DNA of 64,000 bases, taken from NCBI GenBank assembly GCA_964429135.1, contig CAYSAU010000016.1, positions 16,459 through 80,458 on the forward strand. The letters run 5' to 3'. Source of the stretch: CAZSDU01 sp964429135 (GTDB lineage: Bacteria; Bacteroidota; Bacteroidia; Bacteroidales; FEN-979). The position numbers were made by a program, and so were the translations under genes. Shown here piece after piece: positions 36,031 through 44,961 of the stretch (position 1 is its first letter; the number at the start of each line of letters is the position of its first letter). The notes under the pieces were generated by a model that had not been told where the DNA came from, did no database searches, and saw nothing but the letters and a program-made list of their open reading frames with translations.

Positions 36031-36792
36031 TTAGAAAAAATCATTCCAGCGCCCCTGGGTAAGCCCATTGGCGGTTTCTTTTTTATCCTCGACCATCTCC
36101 TTTTTGGCCAGATCCCTGAATTCATTCCTTTTTCTAATAACCGGGCCAAATAACTCCCAATGCCGCTCATTGTATCCATTCAGGATTTCCTTCCTTTCCG
36201 TCTCCGTTTCTCGTGCATGTTTTTCATACAAAGCGGTGAGGTCAGGCGTCATTTTGAAGAAATCATAGTCCTTGGAAGTGATTTTATCGAGCAGACTCTT
36301 TTCCCATGACAAGGTCCGCTGAAAGTTCTTCAATGTTGTTTCTACAAAATGATGCAATTTCAGGGATTCAAGTATGGTTTCATAGCCGACCTTCAGCAAT
36401 TTGTCATCCTGAATCAGCAACTGTAAACGCCCGAAAGAAACATTTGCCCGGTTGTAATACTCTCTTAAATGGATAATTTTCCCGCTGAGTTCAGAATAAT
36501 TTGTATGGTTGTAATCCTGAACCCCGATGTTTAAACCATCCCAGATCCATTCATTCAGATGAGTGAAAAAATCAACCAGAGCTGAACGGTTTTCAGCAAA
36601 ACGCATATGCTCCTTGTTCGTAACCAGGTTAAGGTTCGCTGTGAGCGGCTTACTGTCCCCCGGGGATTCTTTCCCTTCAGGTCTCTCCTGTTTATGAAAA
36701 AAATCTTTTTTCCAGAAACGGAAAATTAAAAATACTAAACTACCCGTCAGAATGACTTGCAGGATAATGAAAAGTGTATTTGGTGAGTCCAT
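36031..36792 (-). CDS. Unknown membrane-anchored protein, co-regulated with the RiPP operon
   Basis: A 253-residue protein not recognised as any family. One N-terminal membrane helix (about residues 5-25, TLFIILQVILTGSLVFLIF) is followed by a charged linker (residues 30-50) and a mostly helical domain of about 195 residues rich in Lys/Glu, with motifs HLNEWIWDGL and GYNERHWELFG. The helical domain probably faces the cytoplasm. Its promoter (36820-36834) is sigma54-type and shares an upstream activator pair (36897-36936) with the divergent regulator gene, in the same geometry as the precursor peptide promoter. It is therefore likely part of the peptide system, possibly self-protection or export support; that role is inference. 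Confidence 0.65.
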   Translation of the reverse strand: MDSPNTLFIILQVILTGSLVFLIFRFWKKDFFHKQERPEGKESPGDSKPLTANLNLVTNKEHMRFAENRSALVDFFTHLNEWIWDGLNIGVQDYNHTNYSELSGKIIHLREYYNRANVSFGRLQLLIQDDKLLKVGYETILESLKLHHFVETTLKNFQRTLSWEKSLLDKITSKDYDFFKMTPDLTALYEKHARETETERKEILNGYNERHWELFGPVIRKRNEFRDLAKKEMVEDKKETANGLTQGRWNDFF

Positions 36793-36819
36793 ATTGGAAT
36801 TTTTTGGGGCATATATTTA

Positions 36820-36834
36820 GCAAAAATCAGGCCA
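36820..36834 (-). promoter_or_regulatory. Sigma54 -24/-12 promoter of the 253-residue protein gene
   Basis: On the minus strand TGGCCT-N5-TTGC, with the invariant GG and GC at correct spacing (consensus TGGCAC-N5-TTGC). The predicted start is about 16 bases before the ATG at 36792. Confidence 0.7.
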
Positions 36835-36896
36835 AATTATTAAAACATTGAAATTCAATGATATAAATTTTTTTTAAAAATAAATATTTTCAAAAA

Positions 36897-36936
36897 GTGT
36901 CAAAAAATTAGACAGTAGTGTCAAAAATTTAGACAC
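36897..36936. promoter_or_regulatory. Tandem enhancer-type activator sites (copy A)
   Basis: Two 19-bp palindromes: GTGTC-N9-GACAG at 36897-36915 and GTGTCAAAAATTTAGACAC at 36918-36936, separated by TA. Centres are 21 bp apart, two helical turns. The second is identical to a site at 48130-48148. Expected binder: the NtrC-type regulator encoded at 36968-38338. The near edge is 63 bp from the minus-strand -24 box. Confidence 0.8.
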
Positions 36937-36942
36937 TTTTTC

Positions 36943-36950
36943 TATTTTTG
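36943..36950 (+). promoter_or_regulatory. -7 element for the regulator-kinase operon
   Basis: TATTTTTG, 17 bp before the regulator ATG. The activator palindromes occupy the -33 region, so the regulator may repress or tune its own gene. Confidence 0.55.
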
Positions 36951-36967
36951 TATAAAATGTACATCCC

Positions 36968-38338
36968 ATGACACAGAAAGGTAATTTATTGATTGTCGAA
37001 GATAATCCTGAGATTCTTGAAGCCTTGCATTTTTTTCTGGAAGATGAATTCAACCAGGTAGATGCACTCACCAATCCGAATTTAATCCCCGGTTCATTAA
37101 AAAGTAATGACTACGACCTGGTATTACTTGATATGAATTTCACTTCTGGCATTAACAATGGGAATGAAGGTTTATACTGGCTGAATGAAATCATGAAGAT
37201 AGACCCAACTATTTGTGTGATCATGATGACAGCATACGGCGATATAGAACTGGCAGTTAAAGCCATGAAATATGGGGCTACTGATTTTGTGCTGAAACCC
37301 TGGGATAACGATAAACTGCTGGCCACTCTGAAAACTGGTCTTAAACTCAGGCATTCTTCCATTGAACTGAAAAAGCTTACGGTTCAGACTGCTGATTCTG
37401 AAACTGACCTGAAACAGCAATTTCCTGACTTCATAGGGGAATGCCCTTCCATCCAAAGGGTCATGGAAATCGTGGAAAAGGTGTCCAAAACTGATGCCAA
37501 TATTCTTATCACCGGGGAAAACGGTACAGGAAAAGGTCTGATCGCTAAGGAAATTCATCGTCTGTCGGAACGAAATAAAGGAACCATGATTACGGTTGAT
37601 TTATCCTCTATCCCCGTGTCACTGTTTGAAAGTGAGCTATTCGGTCATAAAAAAGGTGCATTTACTGATGCCAGAACCGACAGAATCGGCAGGTTTGAAT
37701 CTGCTAACGGAAGTACTTTATTTCTCGATGAAATAGGAAATCTTTCGTTGAATATGCAGACCAAGATTCTAAATGTATTACAAGAACGCCACATTGTTCC
37801 ATTAGGGAGTAACAGTGCTGTCCCGATCAATATTCGTTTGATCTGTGCCACCAATAAAAACCTTGAGAAAATGGTTATGGAAGGTCTTTTCCGCCAGGAC
37901 CTTCTATTCAGGATCAATACCATTCAAATCGATTTGCCCCCGCTAAGGGAAAGGGGTAACGACATCGAGCTTATGGCAGGTTATTTTCTTGATAAGTTTA
38001 CCGTTAAATACGAACGCGGGCAGATGTCTTTCAACAAAGAATCCCTTAATGCCCTGAGAAATTATACTTGGCCAGGAAATATACGTGAACTTGAACATTC
38101 GATAGAAAAGGCTGTGATTCTGGCAGAAGGAAAAATGATCAAGGCAGATGACCTTTTCCTGAAAAAAGTTCCTTTTCAACATCTCTCCAATGACAGTCCA
38201 CTAGCCTATGATGATTATGAAAAAGAAATTCTTCATAAAACTTTGCTCAGAAATATGGGTAACTTGTCTATTGCCGCCAAAGAGTTGGGCATAACCCGCC
38301 AGACTATCTATAACAAGATCAGGAAATATGGTCTCTAG
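36968..38338 (+). CDS. NtrC-family sigma54-dependent response regulator
   Basis: A 456-residue regulator: receiver domain (residues 5-125; acidic E11/D12, phosphoacceptor D55), AAA+ ATPase (about 140-375) with Walker A GENGTGKG, the sigma54-contact loop as GAFTDA instead of GAFTGA, Walker B GSTLFLDEIGNL and R-fingers, and a C-terminal Fis-type helix-turn-helix (NLSIAAKELGITRQTIYNKI). It activates RNA polymerase carrying sigma54 from distant sites. It overlaps its kinase by 11 bp. The twin palindromes at 36897-36936 and 48130-48169 are its likely targets, making it the switch of the adjacent peptide system. Confidence 0.93.
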   Translation: MTQKGNLLIVEDNPEILEALHFFLEDEFNQVDALTNPNLIPGSLKSNDYDLVLLDMNFTSGINNGNEGLYWLNEIMKIDPTICVIMMTAYGDIELAVKAMKYGATDFVLKPWDNDKLLATLKTGLKLRHSSIELKKLTVQTADSETDLKQQFPDFIGECPSIQRVMEIVEKVSKTDANILITGENGTGKGLIAKEIHRLSERNKGTMITVDLSSIPVSLFESELFGHKKGAFTDARTDRIGRFESANGSTLFLDEIGNLSLNMQTKILNVLQERHIVPLGSNSAVPINIRLICATNKNLEKMVMEGLFRQDLLFRINTIQIDLPPLRERGNDIELMAGYFLDKFTVKYERGQMSFNKESLNALRNYTWPGNIRELEHSIEKAVILAEGKMIKADDLFLKKVPFQHLSNDSPLAYDDYEKEILHKTLLRNMGNLSIAAKELGITRQTIYNKIRKYGL

Positions 38339-39680
38339 ACGATACTATCACTTCCTCATTCTTCGTATCCTTTTAATTGCACTTTCATGTCTGTTGCTGT
38401 TTTTCTGTGTTTTTACACTCCCCAATATATCCCTGATCATCATTGTTTTTCTAGCATTTCTTGGCCAGGTAATGGCGTTGATCCGTTACCTGAACAAAAT
38501 CAACCGCAAACTTGAAGATTTTTTTATCTCCCATATAAGCGGAGAAGTCACAACCAGCTTTATCCGCAACAAAAAAAAGGATGAGTTCTCAGAAATGTAC
38601 GATTATTTTAAAAAACTTAACCTGAATTTAGAATCGTCAAGAGTGAGGTATGAAATCCAGAACAATTACTTCAAAACCCTGGTGGATCATGCGGCTGTCG
38701 GTTTGATTTCCTTCACTTCCGATGGAAAGATTGAATTTTACAATGATGCCACCAGACGGATTTTTCAGATGCATGTGATGAAGAACGTGGATAAACTGGA
38801 TTGTTATAAAGAGGGATTGAGTAATCACCTTATCCATCAGGCTACCAACCAAACGGATGTGATTCCTGTTATTATCAAAGGAGAATTAATCCAGATGGCC
38901 ATTCGCAAAGTGATCTTTAAAACGGATGAGAAAACCATACATCTGGTTTCTATTCAAAACATAAAACCGGAACTGGAACAGAAGGAAATTGAATCCTGGC
39001 AGCAGCTTATCCGGGTTCTGACCCATGAAATCACGAATTCCATTACTCCCATTATTTCCAATGTTTCTTCCATTATCAGCTTGTACAAAGATAAAAAGAC
39101 CGGTATGATGAAATCTCCGGAATACCTGTCTCCCGGAATCATTAAAAAGACCCTGAAGGGCCTTGAACTTATCGAAAACAGGAGTGATGGTTTGGTTCAG
39201 TTTATTGCTAATTACAGGGAAGTCACCCGTTTGCCCAAACCAAATTTTTCTCTGATCAATGCGAGGGAATTACTGGATATGGTTCTCATGCTTTTTGAAG
39301 GAAAGAGAAGAGAAAAAAATATCCGAATGGTGGTTGATTGCCATCCAAACCTTCTTTTTCATGCAGATAAAGTGTTACTTGAACAGGTGCTGATCAACCT
39401 GGTCAAAAATGCCGCTGAAGCTTGTTCAGAAATTGCCTCTCCAAGGATTATTTTGAGGGCTCGATCACAACAGGAACGAGTAATTATTGAAGTGGAAGAT
39501 AACGGAAACGGGATTCCCTCCGAGGTAGTGGATGACATCTTTGTCCCATTTTTTACTACCAAAGCTGAAGGATCAGGAATAGGTCTTAGCCTTTCCCGCC
39601 AAATTATTCGCCTGCATGGTGGAAGCCTTGATTTGCAGATTTCCAGGGAAGGGAAAACAGTTTTTGTTATAAAAATATAA
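38328..39680 (+). CDS. NtrY-like membrane sensor histidine kinase
   Basis: A 450-residue kinase with two close N-terminal membrane helices (about residues 8-30 and 33-53) and almost no periplasmic part, a HAMP-like/coiled linker, a PAS domain (about 110-215), HisKA with phospho-His H233 in RVLTHEITNSITPI, and an HATPase domain (NLVKNAAEAC, DNGNGIP, GSGIGLSLSRQI). The architecture matches NtrY-type partners of sigma54 regulators. Lack of a sensing loop suggests detection in or near the membrane, for example of envelope stress or of the peptide or its transporter. It converges on the RiPP operon with a 4-bp gap. Confidence 0.9.
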   Translation: MVSRRYYHFLILRILLIALSCLLLFFCVFTLPNISLIIIVFLAFLGQVMALIRYLNKINRKLEDFFISHISGEVTTSFIRNKKKDEFSEMYDYFKKLNLNLESSRVRYEIQNNYFKTLVDHAAVGLISFTSDGKIEFYNDATRRIFQMHVMKNVDKLDCYKEGLSNHLIHQATNQTDVIPVIIKGELIQMAIRKVIFKTDEKTIHLVSIQNIKPELEQKEIESWQQLIRVLTHEITNSITPIISNVSSIISLYKDKKTGMMKSPEYLSPGIIKKTLKGLELIENRSDGLVQFIANYREVTRLPKPNFSLINARELLDMVLMLFEGKRREKNIRMVVDCHPNLLFHADKVLLEQVLINLVKNAAEACSEIASPRIILRARSQQERVIIEVEDNGNGIPSEVVDDIFVPFFTTKAEGSGIGLSLSRQIIRLHGGSLDLQISREGKTVFVIKI

Positions 39681-39684
39681 TCAA

Positions 39685-40356
39685 TCAGATTCTCTCATTG
39701 ACGATTTGTCCGTCGAAAAGGTTCACAATCCTGCTGCTGTATTCCGCATCCCTTTTGGCATGGGTTACCATGATAATGGTACTGCCTTCTTCGTTGAGTT
39801 TTGCCAGCATGTTCATGACTTCTTCTCCTCTTGATGAATCCAGGTTCCCTGTGGGTTCATCTGCCAAGATTAAACTGGGTTGCATGACCACAGCCCTGGC
39901 AATGGCCACCCTTTGTTGCTGACCACCCGATATTTGCATAGGGAAATAATGCTGACGGGCAAGGATACCTAATTTGTCAAGTGTGTAAATCACCCGTGTT
40001 TTTCTTTCTTTGATGGGAATATTCAAATAGATCAGCGGTAGCTCCACGTTTTCGAATACAGTCATTTCATCGATCAGGTTAAAATTCTGAAAGATAAATC
40101 CGATTTTATGTTTCCTTAGTCGTGTCCTTTGTTTTTCATTCAAGTCGGTAACATTTTCACCTAGGAAAAAGTATTTTCCTTGACTGGGTTGATCCAGCAG
40201 GCCTAGAATATTTAGAAGAGTCGATTTTCCGCAACCGGAGGGTCCCATAATGGCGACAAATTCACCGGAATCAACCGAAAGGCTAACTTTGTTCAGTGCC
40301 AGGGTTTCCACCTCATCGGCGGAAAAAATTTTGGTCAGTTCATGAGTCCTGATCAT
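39685..40356 (-). CDS. LolD/MacB-type ABC ATPase of the RiPP operon
   Basis: A 223-residue ABC ATPase counted from the ATG at 40356, 16 bp after the exporter stop; a longer frame to 40407 would overlap it. Walker A GPSGCGKST, Q-loop FQNFNLIDEMTVFENVELPL, signature ISGGQQQRVAIARAV, Walker B LILADEPTGNLD and the H-loop THAKRDAEY are all present. It most likely powers the FtsX-type permease encoded at 42565-44949 of the same operon, forming a MacB-like tripartite or peptide-removing transporter. It is the last gene of the operon. Confidence 0.88.
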   Translation of the reverse strand: MIRTHELTKIFSADEVETLALNKVSLSVDSGEFVAIMGPSGCGKSTLLNILGLLDQPSQGKYFFLGENVTDLNEKQRTRLRKHKIGFIFQNFNLIDEMTVFENVELPLIYLNIPIKERKTRVIYTLDKLGILARQHYFPMQISGGQQQRVAIARAVVMQPSLILADEPTGNLDSSRGEEVMNMLAKLNEEGSTIIMVTHAKRDAEYSSRIVNLFDGQIVNERI

Positions 40357-40372
40357 AGTTCCTTTATTATTA

Positions 40373-42568
40373 TCATCCAAGTTCAAGCTGGTTTCTGACC
40401 AATTCATAATAGGCTCCTTTTTTTTGTGTCAAGCTGAAATGATTTCCTTTTTCCACTATTCTTCCTCTTTCAAGGACAACGATCTGATCGGCATTTCTAA
40501 CTGTACTGAGTCTGTGAGCAACCACGATCACTGTCTTCCCCCTGAAAAATTCATTAAGATGTTCCATGATTACTTTTTCATTGTTGGCATCAAGTGCGTT
40601 GGTGGCTTCATCAAAAAAAAGGTATTGCGGATTACGGTAAACGGCTCTGGCAATTAGTATCCTTTGTTTCTGGCCTTCACTGATCCCGTTTCCATCTTGT
40701 CCGATACGTGATTCCAGTCCCATGGGCATCAATTTGATAAATTCTTCCAGATTGGCAAGTTTCAAGGCATATTTTAACCGGGTCGGATCAGGTGGAGTAT
40801 CACTCATCGCAATGTTATTAGCAATGGTATCTGAAAAAATATATCCATCCTGCATAACAGATCCACAGACCGATCGCCAAAACCTGCAGGAAAGATCAGA
40901 AAAAGGAATACTCCCGATCATGATTTGTCCATGTTGTGGCTGATAAAAACCAAGCAATAATTTAATCAGGGTCGTTTTACCGCTTCCGCTCGAACCAACA
41001 ATGGCTGTCACGCGATGTTCAGGGATTTCGAGATCGAGATGGTCCAGTACCATTGGGGAATGAGGACCTTCGTACTGAAAAGAAAGTCCGGAAAGGTGGA
41101 TGCTTTTATCTTCAGGAAGTTGATTCAACTTCTTTTCCCTGAGATCTTCTTCCTCAGGCTGATGATTGATTTCCTCTAACCTTTCTATGCTGATGCTGGC
41201 ATCCTGAGCTTCCCGGATGAAATTAACCATTTGTTCCACTGGATTATTCAACTGCCCGAGGATGTATTGAATGGCCAGCATCATTCCCAGGGTTAACTGA
41301 CCCTGAAGAACCAGTGAAGCTGATAAAAAAGTGATGATAACATCCTTGCTGCGGATAAACAACAATGCCCCCACACTCTGATACTGACTGAGGGTGAGAC
41401 TTTTAATATTCAATTTATACAATTTTTCCTGAATCCCTTTCCATTCTCCCTGTTTCTGCTCTTCACAATTATTCAGTTTAATCTCCTGCATTCCGGTGAT
41501 CATCTGGATCAGGGTATTCTGATTTTCCGAAAGTCTGGCAAACCTCAGGTAGTCCAGTTCCCTTCGACGTTTCATAAATAGGTAAATCCATAGCGTGTAA
41601 AGCAGACTGCTGACGAGAAAAATGACAAAAATCAAACCATTGTAAAATAATAATACCAGTCCCATGATCAGGAAGCTGACGGCAGAGAATAAAATATTCA
41701 GAGAACTAACGGTTAAAAATGACTGAATACGGTGATGATCATTGATACGCTGCATCAAGTCTCCGATCATTTTCGAATTAAAAAAACCCAAAGGAAGTTT
41801 CATAATTTTCCCCAGAAATCCTGCAATCATAGAAATGCCAATACGTGTACTAAGATGAAGTAAAATCCTGCCCCTTATAAACTCCACACTACCAAGTCCC
41901 AGAAATAGGGCAAATTGGCCCAGTAGAATTAGGGTAATAAAGTTCAGATCTTTATTTTTAATCCCAGTATCTATAATAGCCTGGGTAAGAAAAGGGAAGA
42001 CCAGTTGTATCAAACTCCCCAGGAGCAATCCCAACGCCAGTGTCATCATCTGACTGCGGTGGGGGTGTAAATAGGAGAAAATATAACGAAAGGATGCTTT
42101 ACCAGATTTTTCTTCTTTAAGTTCATGAAATTCAGGACCTGGTTCAAGGGCAAGGCCATAACCTTCCATTATATCATCATGATCCGAAATCCAGCTTTCT
42201 ATTAATTCTTGCTTTTCCAGTCTTATTTTCCCGTGCGCCGGATCTGCGATCAGAATAAAATCCTTTCCCCGGCGATGTCTGTATCCATAAACCACTACAA
42301 AATGACGTTGATTCCAGTGCAGAATACATGGCAAGGGCATTTCACTGATCAATTGGTCATAGGTTATTTTGACACCGATAGACTTCAATCCCAGTACTTC
42401 TGCAGCTTCACTTAGACTGAGCAAAGAAGTTCCATCCCGGGTGATATGACAAAGATTTCTAAGGGATTCCAGATGGATATTTTTCCCATGGTAGGCAGCG
42501 ATCATTTGCAGACAAGCCGGGCCACAATCGGTGGAATCATGCTGGTGAATAAATGGGAAAGGTTTCAT
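40373..42568 (-). CDS. Peptidase-containing ABC exporter (C39 bacteriocin type)
   Basis: A 731-residue PCAT transporter. The N-terminal C39 peptidase domain (residues 1-140) has oxyanion Q9, catalytic C15 (DSTDCGPACL), H89 (RHFVVVYGY) and D109 (IADP). A six-helix membrane domain (about 165-450) and an ABC domain follow: Walker A VGSSGSGKT, signature ISEGQKQRI, Walker B LFFDEATNALD, H-loop VAHR. Such exporters cut leaders after a Gly-Gly site and push the product out. The precursor at 47770-47985 has exactly such a site. It overlaps the permease gene by 4 bp. No HlyD-type adaptor is seen in the window. Confidence 0.94.
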   Translation of the reverse strand: MKPFPFIHQHDSTDCGPACLQMIAAYHGKNIHLESLRNLCHITRDGTSLLSLSEAAEVLGLKSIGVKITYDQLISEMPLPCILHWNQRHFVVVYGYRHRRGKDFILIADPAHGKIRLEKQELIESWISDHDDIMEGYGLALEPGPEFHELKEEKSGKASFRYIFSYLHPHRSQMMTLALGLLLGSLIQLVFPFLTQAIIDTGIKNKDLNFITLILLGQFALFLGLGSVEFIRGRILLHLSTRIGISMIAGFLGKIMKLPLGFFNSKMIGDLMQRINDHHRIQSFLTVSSLNILFSAVSFLIMGLVLLFYNGLIFVIFLVSSLLYTLWIYLFMKRRRELDYLRFARLSENQNTLIQMITGMQEIKLNNCEEQKQGEWKGIQEKLYKLNIKSLTLSQYQSVGALLFIRSKDVIITFLSASLVLQGQLTLGMMLAIQYILGQLNNPVEQMVNFIREAQDASISIERLEEINHQPEEEDLREKKLNQLPEDKSIHLSGLSFQYEGPHSPMVLDHLDLEIPEHRVTAIVGSSGSGKTTLIKLLLGFYQPQHGQIMIGSIPFSDLSCRFWRSVCGSVMQDGYIFSDTIANNIAMSDTPPDPTRLKYALKLANLEEFIKLMPMGLESRIGQDGNGISEGQKQRILIARAVYRNPQYLFFDEATNALDANNEKVIMEHLNEFFRGKTVIVVAHRLSTVRNADQIVVLERGRIVEKGNHFSLTQKKGAYYELVRNQLELG

Positions 42569-44949
42569 TCGTATTTCAGCACATCAACGGGTTTTTCTTT
42601 TAACACAACAATGGTTCGGTACAATAGAATCAAGGCGACAAAAATGAAAACCGACAACACTGAGATCACAAAAATAAAAGCATTTAATGGAATATAATAA
42701 TAAAATGAATGTAACCACTCATTCATCAAATACCAGGAAACCGGGAAACTGATACAAGTTGCAATGCCAATGTAAATATAAAACTCACGCTGAAGCCTGA
42801 TCATGAGATGTATGTTGGAAGCACCGAAAATTTTCCTGATGGATATTTCTTTTCTTCTTCTTTCCGTGATCAGTAAGGCAAGTCCAAACAATCCCATACC
42901 GGTGATCACGAATGCCAGCAGGGTAAATGCGGCCACCACCTTCCCGAATCTTTTTTCTTTGATATACATACGCTCGAGATCCTGATCGAAAACTGAATAA
43001 TTAAATGGGAGGGAGGGTGCTAAATGATACCAGGATTTCTTTATGGCAGCGATCAGTTGTTCCTGTTCGCCGGTTTTATATCTTACTAAAACATTTTTAC
43101 AGGACTGTGGCTGAAAACAAAACATGGCCGGTTGGATTTTCTGATGCAGAGTCCGGATATTGAAATTATCAACGATCCCGAAAATCTTATACATTCCAAT
43201 CATTATTTCTAATGGGTTTTGCAGGCCCATAACTTTGGCCGCTTCTTGGTTCAGCAAAATCCTAGAGTAATTGATTAGGCTGTCGTTGATGTTGAAGTCA
43301 CTGCCTGATTTAAGTTTAATACCCATGGTTTCGAAAAAATCATAATCAACAAAATACCTGTCGAGTTCGATTTCTTTTTCTGGAGGACCGGGTATGCTTA
43401 ATCTGATAACGGATGAAGATATGACAGGGAGCGTCATGGAAGAACCTGAAACAGCAAGGACACCGGTTTGTTTTGATATGGTTTGCTTAAGTTGATGATA
43501 GAATTTGAATTCTTCCGGATTAAAGTGAACGACAATCAGGTTGTCTTTTTGTACGCCAAGACTGTTGTTCAGGAAAAAGCTGATCTGTCTGTAGATGGCG
43601 ATAAAACCAATGAGCAATGAAAGGGTGATGACAAGCTGGAAAACAATGAAAAACTTGCTAAGGGTAAAGCGTTTATAGGCAAAAAGTTTCATTCTCAGTG
43701 CATAAAGTGGATCGAGGGAGGCCAGGTAAACAGCAACATAGATCCCGGAGAGCAACCCGATCATGATGGTTATTCCGGCAAAAACAGAAAAATAGATCAG
43801 GAGGTTACTAAAGTGAATGTTCACGGAAAATCCAAACCATTGTTCCATGAAAGGATCGATCAGTCCAAGTAGCAGAAGCGAAATCGGAAATGAAAGAAAA
43901 GTCAGCATAACAGATTCGGTAATAAGCTGTATCTGTAATTGTTTTCCCGTGGCGCCGAAAACTTTTCTCACCCCTATTTCTTTATATCGGAGTGACGACC
44001 TGGCCGTGCTCAGGATGGCATAATTCATGCCGGCTAGGAAAAGGATAAAAGCGGCTAATAAACCGTATGTATATAGGTTTGAACGATCTCCTTTTAGGTT
44101 ATAATCATTGATGAAATCTGAAGAACCCAGGTAAATATCAGGAAAAGGCTGGAAAAAATAGGTAAAACTGGGATTCGCCGGATAATGATGCTTATATAGC
44201 GCATTTATTTTATTGGTAATGTCCTCTATTTGGGTATTATTTTTAAGAAGGATATATGTCTCATTGGTATTAATATCGCATGAATTAAGCATTTTCTCAG
44301 GTTCTGATGAAATGTTTTTTAGGAGTTTCCGATAAAAAGAAATGCCGGCAATAAAATCCGCGTGTATGGTCGAATTCCAAGGCAAATCGTCGAAAATTCC
44401 GGTAATGTTAAGGAAAAATATTTCCCCGTTGACCTGAACCTGGCATGACTGGCCCAGGGGATCAATAGTTCCGAACATCTCACTTGCCGCGCTGCAGGAA
44501 ACCATAATAGAATTGCTGTCAGAAAGGGGTTGGGAGTTTTTTAACCCCTTGAGTTTGATGTCAAACAAAGGCAGGATGGAGGGATCCGCACAGGAAAAAC
44601 CAGAATTAATCCGGAATATCCCATTTTGATTTATTTTGACTGGCCCAATTAAGTTTTCCACGTTGATCCATCGGGAAGATTGTTCTATTTGTGGAAAATT
44701 GGCTTTCAGGTCATCCGATAAATAAAAAGGAGTGAGGCTGCTTTTTTTTTGTTGGGTATGATCCATGGTCAGCACCCTGAATATTCTTTTTGAATTTTCA
44801 ATGCGGTTATAACTTCGTTCATTGATGATAAAAGTAAAAAGGATAAAGGAAGCTGTCAAACCAAGTACCAGTCCGGTCAGGTTGATGGCAGTATAGGTTT
44901 TATGTTTGAGCAGTAATCGTATGGAAGTGCCCAGGGTATGGAGCATCAT
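42565..44949 (-). CDS. FtsX/MacB-type ABC permease
   Basis: A 794-residue permease with two MacB-like units: a helix at residues 20-40 (INLTGLVLGLTASFILF), a large periplasmic domain, three helices around 285-410, then a second periplasmic domain and three final helices (with ITERRRKEISIRKIFGAS). The duplicated build and the KEIGVRKVFGA signature match the Bacteroidota FtsX permease family that works with LolD/MacB ATPases. The ATPase at the end of the operon is the likely partner. It could export the peptide, remove it from the membrane as self-protection, or signal its presence. Confidence 0.9.
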   Translation of the reverse strand: MMLHTLGTSIRLLLKHKTYTAINLTGLVLGLTASFILFTFIINERSYNRIENSKRIFRVLTMDHTQQKKSSLTPFYLSDDLKANFPQIEQSSRWINVENLIGPVKINQNGIFRINSGFSCADPSILPLFDIKLKGLKNSQPLSDSNSIMVSCSAASEMFGTIDPLGQSCQVQVNGEIFFLNITGIFDDLPWNSTIHADFIAGISFYRKLLKNISSEPEKMLNSCDINTNETYILLKNNTQIEDITNKINALYKHHYPANPSFTYFFQPFPDIYLGSSDFINDYNLKGDRSNLYTYGLLAAFILFLAGMNYAILSTARSSLRYKEIGVRKVFGATGKQLQIQLITESVMLTFLSFPISLLLLGLIDPFMEQWFGFSVNIHFSNLLIYFSVFAGITIMIGLLSGIYVAVYLASLDPLYALRMKLFAYKRFTLSKFFIVFQLVITLSLLIGFIAIYRQISFFLNNSLGVQKDNLIVVHFNPEEFKFYHQLKQTISKQTGVLAVSGSSMTLPVISSSVIRLSIPGPPEKEIELDRYFVDYDFFETMGIKLKSGSDFNINDSLINYSRILLNQEAAKVMGLQNPLEIMIGMYKIFGIVDNFNIRTLHQKIQPAMFCFQPQSCKNVLVRYKTGEQEQLIAAIKKSWYHLAPSLPFNYSVFDQDLERMYIKEKRFGKVVAAFTLLAFVITGMGLFGLALLITERRRKEISIRKIFGASNIHLMIRLQREFYIYIGIATCISFPVSWYLMNEWLHSFYYYIPLNAFIFVISVLSVFIFVALILLYRTIVVLKEKPVDVLKYE

Positions 44950-44961
44950 ATCAACCGAAGT

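Noticed and set aside
36793..36967. The palindromes as a transcription terminator
   Set aside because: They do form stems, but they are repeated with fixed spacing at two loci upstream of sigma54 promoters, which fits protein binding sites much better than terminators.
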